Positions 55,021 to 61,371 of a stretch of 64,000 nucleotides of DNA are shown here, piece after piece. The stretch lies in IMG/VR virus record IMGVR_UViG_3300045107_000036, positions 1-64,000 of that record; one strand, written 5' to 3'. The stretch's first letter is position 1; each line of letters opens with the position of its first letter. Source of the stretch: a virus. A program made the position numbers and the translations under genes. The notes below the pieces were generated by a model, which saw only the letters and a program-made list of their open reading frames with translations, ran no database searches and was not told the DNA's origin.

Positions 55021-57396
55021 TTAGAAGGCGTCAGTACCTTCGCCGAAGCTTCCCGTCCGGTGGATCGAGAACTCGATGAAGATGAACTCGGCAGCACGGG
55101 TCGGCTGGACGCCGATGCGTGCCCGCAGTTCGTTACGGTCAATTACGTCTGGCGGGTTCAACTCTTCGTCGCACTTCACCCGGAAGTCCGTCACACCACG
55201 ACCCACTTGAACTTCGGTCAGGATCGCCGTGGCGATACGGACGAACTTCGAGCGGAGTTCATCGTCGTGCGGATCGAACAGCAGTTGGCGGCTGGCGGCA
55301 CGGATACGCTTCTCGATGTAGAACATCAAGCGGCGAACGTTAACACGGTCCAGGGCCGTCGGGCGACGTTGCATGGTCTTTTGACCCCAGACAACGAACC
55401 CTTCGAAGTCCACGAACTGCACAATCGGGTTGATGCAGTTGCGGTAGCCGTACATCAAGTCCCGTTCTTCCAGCGTCGGCCGGGAGAACACGTCCATGAT
55501 GTTCGGGACCGTACCACGGTTAACACCTGCCGGTGCGAACCACGGTGCCGACAACTGGTCGCTGCGAGCGATGGTTGCCATTACAGAACCCGAGGGCGGT
55601 GCCCATACGTCGATTCTGTTAAAGTTGTCACGAATCTTAACCCACGGCCAGTAGAGCGCACCGAAGTCGGAATCGAACCGAGTGGTGTTCAACGGGTGAG
55701 TACCGTTCTGCCAATCGATGATCTCGTTCACGGTCATGCCGAACGGCGAGTCGATAACCGCCAAGCAGTCCATACGGACGTTTTGGCAAAGATCGAGCAG
55801 GGCCAACACAACGCTCGTCGAGGAGTGACCCGGAGCGGCGATCAGGTCAAGGTCGATCTGTTCCGGCTCGCTCAAAGCGTACATGCCGGTGTAGGCCAAC
55901 TGATTACCGATCAGCAATGCGTCCTGGTCGTCCGGGTCAGACGGGATACCGTCAGAACCACCAGACAGGCTGTAGGTGCCGTCGAGCGGCGGGGCGGCGT
56001 TAGCCGTGTTGTCTACAACCCGAATCCAGTCGGACACGAGGGCGATGTAGGTTTCCACATAGAACCGGCTCGTCTCGTCCTTCGTCAACATACCGAACGA
56101 CTCGACCTGCACACCGTTGTTGTAGACAGCGATCTGGAAGTTACCTTCACGGACGTTGTTCTCAACCACGATCTGAGTGCTGTTACCGTCGATACCAGCC
56201 GAGTCGGCGGTACAGGTGAAGGTCACAGCCCCCGTGTCGTTGGCGTCACCGTTCACACGGCCAGCCACTTCCACGTCAGTGTCGCCACTGGTACGGATCG
56301 GAGAAGTACCAACCTTCGTCACGCTCTCGAAACCGAAGATGTCGAGGGCCGTCGAGTCAGGCTTAACCAACATGCGGGCGTCACGGCCGCTGTGGTCGGT
56401 GCGGAAAGCGAGGTTGTCGCCTTCGGCGTATGCCGTCCAGCCGCCCGGCAGCGAACCGCCGTTCTCGACCTTCTGGCTGTTGATTTCGTCAACGATTTCG
56501 TCAACCGTCCACTCGGCACCTTCCAGGTCGGCAAGGTCGATGACCTGCACCACGTTGTCGATCAACACCGAGTCGGTGCCGTCAACGACGATCTGGATGT
56601 TAAGGTTCGTCAGGCCCGTCAGGTCGTACTCACCGGCGGTCTGGTAAGACTCCGGGTACTGAGCGTTCGAACCGACCAGCCGGGCACGGGTCATACCAGT
56701 ACCGAGGCCAGTGATGTTGGTCGCTTCCGGGTCAGACGGGAAGAGGGCTGCGGCCGGGCCACCGTAGATGGCGTCCTGTACCGAAACCAGTTCCAGTTCT
56801 GCGTCCGGGCCGAAGGAGAACGTCGTCATGACGGCGATCTCGTCGTCTTCGGTCACATAGAACTCGATGCCGTCGATGTCGCCCACAACCTGAAGGTTCA
56901 GGTCTTCGGCGAGTTGTGCAGCACTGTAGGTGCCTGCGAGAACAACCAGCGTCTTCGATGCGAGAACGCCGTTGAGCCGCCAACGGAAGAACGAGTCAGT
57001 GTCGAAGGTGTAAGGACCGGCCACGTCGGACTCGATCTGGATACGCCCACCGGCCGAAGGTACATCTACCTCAGCCGTCGTTGCCTGCTCGTCGCTGACG
57101 TTATCTTCGTCTGCGACACGCACGATCCACAACTCGTTAGCGATCAGCAGGTATTGCTGAGCAGCGTAGAGCATGTATGGGTCAGACGACTCCGGGTGCG
57201 GATATCCAAACACCGTGGTCAACTGACGTTGGGTGGCGATCAAAGTCGGAACGTTAATCGGCCCCTTGCTTGCGAAACCAACCAGACCTGCCCGGTGGAA
57301 AGATTGTTCAGGAGCAATGAAGCTCAAGTCCTTCTCGGTGATACGCACACTCGGCGAGATCGTGTTGGATGGCGGGAAGCCCCGTAAAATTGCCAT
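55021..57396 (-). CDS. contractile tail sheath protein, T4 gp18-like
   Basis: The product is 791 aa, a large sheath. It starts MAILRGFPPSNTISPSVRIT. RAGLVGFASKGPINVPTLI and YLLIANELWIVRVADE are typical N-terminal sheath stretches. The C-terminal core has FEGFVVWGQKTMQRRPTALD, RVNVRRLMFYIEKRIRAASR and FVRIATAILTEVQVGRGVTD, the conserved sheath fold that contracts on the tube. Middle domains (about 130-480) are Asp/Thr-rich insertions and probably surface-exposed. AAGGGAG precedes the ATG. Confidence 0.95.
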   Translation of the reverse strand: MAILRGFPPSNTISPSVRITEKDLSFIAPEQSFHRAGLVGFASKGPINVPTLIATQRQLTTVFGYPHPESSDPYMLYAAQQYLLIANELWIVRVADEDNVSDEQATTAEVDVPSAGGRIQIESDVAGPYTFDTDSFFRWRLNGVLASKTLVVLAGTYSAAQLAEDLNLQVVGDIDGIEFYVTEDDEIAVMTTFSFGPDAELELVSVQDAIYGGPAAALFPSDPEATNITGLGTGMTRARLVGSNAQYPESYQTAGEYDLTGLTNLNIQIVVDGTDSVLIDNVVQVIDLADLEGAEWTVDEIVDEINSQKVENGGSLPGGWTAYAEGDNLAFRTDHSGRDARMLVKPDSTALDIFGFESVTKVGTSPIRTSGDTDVEVAGRVNGDANDTGAVTFTCTADSAGIDGNSTQIVVENNVREGNFQIAVYNNGVQVESFGMLTKDETSRFYVETYIALVSDWIRVVDNTANAAPPLDGTYSLSGGSDGIPSDPDDQDALLIGNQLAYTGMYALSEPEQIDLDLIAAPGHSSTSVVLALLDLCQNVRMDCLAVIDSPFGMTVNEIIDWQNGTHPLNTTRFDSDFGALYWPWVKIRDNFNRIDVWAPPSGSVMATIARSDQLSAPWFAPAGVNRGTVPNIMDVFSRPTLEERDLMYGYRNCINPIVQFVDFEGFVVWGQKTMQRRPTALDRVNVRRLMFYIEKRIRAASRQLLFDPHDDELRSKFVRIATAILTEVQVGRGVTDFRVKCDEELNPPDVIDRNELRARIGVQPTRAAEFIFIEFSIHRTGSFGEGTDAF

Positions 57397-57399
57397 AAC

Positions 57400-57624
57400 T
57401 TATTCTCCCTTTTCAACCTCGTTATTTGGAATGTATCTAGTGGAGATAAGCCCCGATTTCTCCAACCGCTCCACATATTCGGTGTTCATCTCGTCCGGTA
57501 TGCGCCGTACATTCTTTCCCGCACCGATCCCAGGAATCAGCAAGGTCGTAAACGCCCTCGGTGCTTTCTTGGATCGCACTATTACGGAAATGGGACTTTT
57601 GTTCTTGTTCTTGATTTCGATCAT
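57400..57624 (-). CDS. small conserved tail-operon protein, 74 aa
   Basis: MIEIKNKNKSPISVIVRSKK and LLIPGIGAGKNVRRIPDE are typical of a short protein next to the sheath gene in T4-like phages. It is beta-rich with Ile/Pro. The start overlaps the stop of the gp15-like gene (ATGA), and it ends just before the sheath gene. Function not known. Confidence 0.7.
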   Translation of the reverse strand: MIEIKNKNKSPISVIVRSKKAPRAFTTLLIPGIGAGKNVRRIPDEMNTEYVERLEKSGLISTRYIPNNEVEKGE

Positions 57625-58634
57625 TGCAATTCCTTAACAGCTTGTTCCAATCTTGCGATCACTTCGTTCACGTTGTCGTCCTCGACGCTATCAACGATTT
57701 CCGTCCTGGTCTTGAGGACGGCTTTCTTGCGGACCACCGGCTGCGGGATGTAAGTCTCAGCCGTCATGGTGAACTGGTACTTGAACACGTTCACCTTCTT
57801 GTCTCCCGGATCGAGGTTGATGTTATTAGCTACAGAATTTAGCTTGACACCAATCTCCCAGGAAACACCACGCACCCTTATATATGCCAGGGGGCTGAAT
57901 TTCAGAATCACTTGTTCGACAATCTGGTTAATGTCCTCACGGTGCATCGTCCAGGCAAACAAGGTGTATTCCACATCGACCGGAAGACCCTTCGCCACGC
58001 CGAAAACAGTGTCCCGTTCGTAACGTTCCTTCGTCGTGAAACCGGGTGCGTTATTACGCCGCCAGTCACGCAAGTAGTCGATGGCCTTGTGGTAGCAGTA
58101 CCGGCTCTGCTGGAACTGCATGCCCGAGTTGTGGATCGCCAACACCGGCAGCTTGATCCGGTCAACCGCAAGACTCCGATCTTTCCGAACGTTCTCTTGC
58201 AGCAACATGGCGACGGCCTTCTCTTGCGTGGCCCACATGATCGGCACCGGGTTGGCCTTGCCCCACTCGTCGATCACGACGAGATCACGGAACAAGTCCT
58301 GCATCGCCTCGTCGCAACCCCGAAGTGCCTTCGAGTAGCGGTACAAGGTGCTACGGTCCGGGTTCACACCCATGCCGTGTTGTTCGTTAATAATGTGACC
58401 GGCCTGCATCGGGTCGCAGTTGGCCTCGTGGCCGATGCCGGTCTTCTTTTGGGTGGGTTCGTCGAGCCAGTCGAAGAAGCGACCGGAGACTGCTTTCTGG
58501 GAACTATTAACGCCCTCGTCCCCGTCGCAACACTCGGCCGGACCCTTCGGGTCGCAGAACGGCGGGGCCGACTCGATGTTCACGTCCTTGATCGGGCCGG
58601 GTTCGTTGCAGGGGTTCAAATCTGGTTGGGTCAT
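57621..58634 (-). CDS. tail sheath stabiliser, T4 gp15-like
   Basis: The product is 337 aa. After a disordered, Cys-containing N-terminus (1-75), the gp15 pattern appears: DLVVIDEWGKANPVPIMWAT, DRIKLPVLAIHNSGMQFQQS, VEYTLFAWTMHREDINQIVE, QVILKFSPLAYIRVRG, and a closing YQFTMTAETYIPQP. In T4, gp15 caps the sheath/tube and joins head to tail. The gene lies just upstream of the sheath, as in other T4-like phages. Confidence 0.8.
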   Translation of the reverse strand: MTQPDLNPCNEPGPIKDVNIESAPPFCDPKGPAECCDGDEGVNSSQKAVSGRFFDWLDEPTQKKTGIGHEANCDPMQAGHIINEQHGMGVNPDRSTLYRYSKALRGCDEAMQDLFRDLVVIDEWGKANPVPIMWATQEKAVAMLLQENVRKDRSLAVDRIKLPVLAIHNSGMQFQQSRYCYHKAIDYLRDWRRNNAPGFTTKERYERDTVFGVAKGLPVDVEYTLFAWTMHREDINQIVEQVILKFSPLAYIRVRGVSWEIGVKLNSVANNINLDPGDKKVNVFKYQFTMTAETYIPQPVVRKKAVLKTRTEIVDSVEDDNVNEVIARLEQAVKELQ

Positions 58635-58659
58635 AACTTCTCTATGGGGTAGGTATCAA

Positions 58660-58854
58660 ATGCTCAGAATAATTAAGTGTAAAAACCCACTTCCGAAACG
58701 GTACAAGCTCGTTCCTCCACTGAGGACGCCGAACAAGATTCCGTTTCGGTTGTTCAAGAACTGTCACCCAACCCAGAAGTCGGAGTTCGTTACTGAATGT
58801 TTATCCGGTCCTTCCGAATCGCCTCCGGGTCCACGTTCGGAGCCGTCTGCGTGA
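58660..58854 (+). CDS. hypothetical basic protein, 64 aa
   Basis: GGGGTAGG precedes the ATG. MLRIIKCKNPLPKRYKLVPP and NKIPFRLFKNCHP are strongly basic. The C-terminal 20 residues overlap the convergent neck-protein gene. It is a lone plus-strand gene among minus-strand tail genes. Weakly to moderately supported. Confidence 0.5.
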   Translation: MLRIIKCKNPLPKRYKLVPPLRTPNKIPFRLFKNCHPTQKSEFVTECLSGPSESPPGPRSEPSA

Positions 58855-59356
58855 CCTTGCCCTCGCCAATGCTGCGGTCCTCTTGGAACTTCTCGCACAT
58901 GACCTGAAGACGCATCTCGCCCCACAGCTTGAACTCTTCGACGTTGCACTGGAGAATCTTCCAGTTCTCCCGGCGGTGAGGAGTGAAGAGACGTGAGCCG
59001 ACCTTCGGCGGGTGGCCGATCCGGTTCAGCACGTCCTTGTAGTTGAACTCGAACATCAGTTCGTCCGGCGAGTCTACGCCGAACGTGGACATGAAGTTCT
59101 GGGATGGGATTGGGTTGTAGAACCCGTACAGGCAGATCGGCTTGGTGCTGTAGAGCTTGCCCCGGTCTTCCATGTACAACGGGTCTACCGTGTTCGACTG
59201 AATGAACACTTCGTAGTAGTAGATCGGCGTACCGGCGATCTCAATGACTTCCTGGTCCCAGGTGTTGAACAGGTCAATCTCTGGGTTCTCAGGGTCGAAT
59301 TGTTGCAGTGACCCCGACAGTTGGTACGGGGTTCCGTCAGGGTTGCAAATAGGCAT
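58790..59356 (-). CDS. neck protein, probably T4 gp14-like
   Basis: The product is 188 aa. IAGTPIYYYEVFIQSNTVDP, LMFEFNYKDVLNRIGHPPKV, GSRLFTPHRRENWKILQCNV and KLWGEMRLQVMCEKFQED resemble the neck proteins that precede gp15 in T4-like genomes. The N-terminus MPICNPDGTPYQLSG is shared with the unrelated-looking protein at 60447. The start codon lies within a 10-bp hairpin. Confidence 0.65.
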   Translation of the reverse strand: MPICNPDGTPYQLSGSLQQFDPENPEIDLFNTWDQEVIEIAGTPIYYYEVFIQSNTVDPLYMEDRGKLYSTKPICLYGFYNPIPSQNFMSTFGVDSPDELMFEFNYKDVLNRIGHPPKVGSRLFTPHRRENWKILQCNVEEFKLWGEMRLQVMCEKFQEDRSIGEGKVTQTAPNVDPEAIRKDRINIQ

Positions 59357-59374
59357 ACCTTATCTATGCCTATT
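59348..59374 (-). promoter_or_regulatory. 10-bp hairpin enclosing start codon and ribosome site
   Basis: AATAGGCATA and TATGCCTATT are exact complements separated by a 7-nt loop, GATAAGG on the minus strand. The ATG at 59356 is in the stem and AAGG is in the loop. The stem also spans the stop codon of the upstream gene, so ribosomes finishing that gene may open it. Confidence 0.7.
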
Positions 59375-59630
59375 ACCAACTATGTCCGAAGAACTTCGCC
59401 AACTCCTCGTCCGTCATCTGCGGCCCGAGCTTGGTCGTGTTGCCCTTCTTCCTCAAGTTGGCGGCAACCTCCTCTTCCGTCGCCGGGCGGGCGACGTAAT
59501 CGAGAGGCTTCAACTCCGCACTCATGTCCACGCCGTCGTAGGTCGGCATGTTGTATTTGACCGGGGGCGGCACGCCGTCAGTGTACGGCTCGCCGTTCAC
59601 CCGGTCCCACATCTGTAAGAAACTTTCCAT
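59373..59630 (-). CDS. hypothetical structural-region protein, 85 aa
   Basis: The short product has a Pro-rich middle (GVPPPVKYNMPTYDGVD) and a helical end (TDEELAKFFGHSW). The ATG follows the previous stop by three bases with a poor ribosome site, so it is probably coupled. It precedes the neck gene. Confidence 0.65.
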   Translation of the reverse strand: MESFLQMWDRVNGEPYTDGVPPPVKYNMPTYDGVDMSAELKPLDYVARPATEEEVAANLRKKGNTTKLGPQMTDEELAKFFGHSW

Positions 59631-59633
59631 AAC

Positions 59634-60035
59634 TTAGCTCAGTGTCAGTTTTGCGGTAATGCTGATCGAACCACCGCCGTCCGGGATTTCGAACGGGGCA
59701 CCGCTGAACCGCTCGAACCACAACAACTGGTTCGACGTGTCGGTGACGTAGTAGCCATACGCCGTGGCGTTCGTGTTGAACGAGAACGTCTTCTCCGAGT
59801 ACACCGCCGTGGTCACACCGGCCGTCTGCGTCGTCGTCCAGTTCGAGGACACCAACGTGATAGCGGCGTAACCGGACGAGGTTACTTCCAGCAAGTCGGT
59901 GATCGTCGTCGAGTCGGACGGAGTGAAGTTGTCGTTGCGGTAAAGGTGAAGAACCGGGTTCCCGGCGTCCACCATCCCAACGATGTACTGAAGCAGAAGA
60001 ATCTCACCCTTCTGATCGGGACAAATAAGTGCCAT
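59634..60035 (-). CDS. small virion/fibre-like protein (paralogue of 3424-3843)
   Basis: The product is 133 aa, with AAGGAGCAAGC before the ATG and a TATATA box about 27 nt upstream. LLLQYIVGMVDAGNPVLHLY, SGYAAITLVSSNWTTT, YGYYVTDTSNQLLWFERFS and the beta-rich end match the 3424 paralogue. It is divergent from a double-HTH gene as in the first cassette. Confidence 0.78.
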   Translation of the reverse strand: MALICPDQKGEILLLQYIVGMVDAGNPVLHLYRNDNFTPSDSTTITDLLEVTSSGYAAITLVSSNWTTTQTAGVTTAVYSEKTFSFNTNATAYGYYVTDTSNQLLWFERFSGAPFEIPDGGGSISITAKLTLS

Positions 60036-60062
60036 GCTTGCTCCTTAACTTAGACCTTCTCC

Positions 60063-60071
60063 CCATATATA
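60063..60071 (-). promoter_or_regulatory. late-type promoter box TATATATGG
   Basis: The minus-strand TATATA box lies about 27 nt before the ATG at 60035, matching the spacing at other late-type boxes. It sits in the 74-bp region between the divergent fibre-like and HTH genes. Confidence 0.5.
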
Positions 60072-60109
60072 ACAGTGACAAAGTATTTTCCGGCTGGCAA
60101 AGTTCTAAA

Positions 60110-60457
60110 ATGCGAACCCTCAAGGCGTTAACCAAAGACGAAGTGCAGAAGCTCCTCAACACGATGAGCCGGGAGGACATCTGCACCAAGTACAACGTCA
60201 GCAAGTCCACCCTCAGTCGGGTCATCCGTGCCCACGGGTTGACGAAGAAGGGATACCGCCCGCACAAACTCAATAAAGAACAAGAGGCCGAAATCCGCCG
60301 CCTCTACTTCGAGGAACACTGGCTCCAGAAGGACATCGCCGCCAAGTTCGGCGTGTCTCAATCAATGGTCGCCAGGATCGTCAACAAGGCCACGCCTGGG
60401 CTGAACTTCGGGGGCGAAGCCGAAGTGAAAGTGAGCTACAAGTACAATGCCAATTAA
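60110..60457 (+). CDS. double helix-turn-helix DNA-binding protein (paralogue of 3007-3327)
   Basis: The product is 115 aa. HTH 1 is about 18-42 (REDICTKYNVSKSTLSRVIR) and HTH 2 about 68-92 (LQKDIAAKFGVSQSMVARIV), with GYRPHKLNKEQ between. The C-terminal VSYKYNAN resembles the other copy. Its ATG lies in AAAGTTCTAAAATGCG, which resembles the repeat near the first copy. It overlaps the next gene by 11 nt. Confidence 0.8.
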   Translation: MRTLKALTKDEVQKLLNTMSREDICTKYNVSKSTLSRVIRAHGLTKKGYRPHKLNKEQEAEIRRLYFEEHWLQKDIAAKFGVSQSMVARIVNKATPGLNFGGEAEVKVSYKYNAN

Positions 60458-61103
60458 AAACCGTGACGGCACCGAGTACCGGCTGCAAGGCCCGAACAAG
60501 ATCATGAAGGAACAGTCCTTCTGGGACCGCAATTCCGTCGAACTACTCAACTTCGGCGAGTGGAAAGAAGTCGTTTACAAAGACCAACAGGTCACACCCA
60601 TGAAGGTCTTGGACGAGTTCATGTCCCGGCTTTCACCGAATGAAGTCACCTTCACGCCGCCCAAGAAGGTCGAACCCAAGCCCGAACCGGAACCCTTCAC
60701 GCTGCCCCCGCCGCCACCCCCGGTTGTCAAACCACGCCCTCGGGTCGAATTGGAAGAAATCCAACAGCCCGTCGTCACGGTAGACGAGCGGATTGAACTA
60801 CGGCAAAAGACTTACTCCTGTTTGCCCATGCACCTTCGGAAGAAGGTGGACGAACTCTACGGCGACGAGAGCGTGGAACAGGTGTTCGGTAAGAAGTTCA
60901 GCTTCTACGGCGTGCCGATGGAGAACAACGACTTGATGTTCACCTTTTGGACTAAGACGAAGTTGGAGAACGGGTCCATCGTGTTCGAGGGTGGGGTCGA
61001 GCGGAACAGCAGTTGGTGGCAGGTGCAGAAGTCGGAGGCCGACTCAGGCGGCTACATCGTCACCACCATCGTGTCGGACTTCAACCCTGACATGTCGGAT
61101 TAG
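60447..61103 (+). CDS. hypothetical protein, 218 aa, proline-rich linker
   Basis: The N-terminus MPIKNRDGTEYRLQG matches that of the neck protein at 58790. Residues about 70-105 are Pro-rich (PPPPPPVVKPRPRVE). The C-terminal half is alpha/beta (KFSFYGVPMENNDLMFTFWT). Coupled to the HTH gene. Possibly a structural or assembly protein that uses a shared N-terminal docking motif. Confidence 0.65.
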   Translation: MPIKNRDGTEYRLQGPNKIMKEQSFWDRNSVELLNFGEWKEVVYKDQQVTPMKVLDEFMSRLSPNEVTFTPPKKVEPKPEPEPFTLPPPPPPVVKPRPRVELEEIQQPVVTVDERIELRQKTYSCLPMHLRKKVDELYGDESVEQVFGKKFSFYGVPMENNDLMFTFWTKTKLENGSIVFEGGVERNSSWWQVQKSEADSGGYIVTTIVSDFNPDMSD

Positions 61104-61371
61104 GCCGCTCGGCGACGACGTTGATCTTCACGCCAAGCTTTTCGAACTGCTCTTTGTAGTCTGAGACGGCCTTAAAGTAACCCTTCTCGTAAACCTCGAC
61201 GATCAACTTGCCGAAGGCTTCCAGGTCTTTCTCGGTGATGAGGGCCGTCGCCACACGATCAGCGGTCTGATCGTGTGGCGGGTACTTCTCTTTCAACAAC
61301 TCGGCGAGCCACTTCTTCAGGGTGAAGGAGCGGGGGTTCGCCATGTAGTTGAGCATCTTACTTTCGGGCAT
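61081..61371 (-). CDS. hypothetical protein, 96 aa
   Basis: All-helical product (TLKKWLAELLKEKYPPHD, EKDLEAFGKLIVEVYEKGYF) with a short strand at the end. It overlaps the upstream large gene by 14 nt and the convergent 60447 gene by 23. No family assigned; probably a virion-region accessory. Confidence 0.65.
   Translation of the reverse strand: MPESKMLNYMANPRSFTLKKWLAELLKEKYPPHDQTADRVATALITEKDLEAFGKLIVEVYEKGYFKAVSDYKEQFEKLGVKINVVAERPNPTCQG

Noticed and set aside
54970-57387. An open frame of about 800 codons antisense to the tail sheath gene
   Set aside because: It mirrors the sheath gene codons and has low-complexity, Arg/Val/Asp-rich sequence with no motif or ribosome site. It is a composition effect of the GC-rich coding strand.
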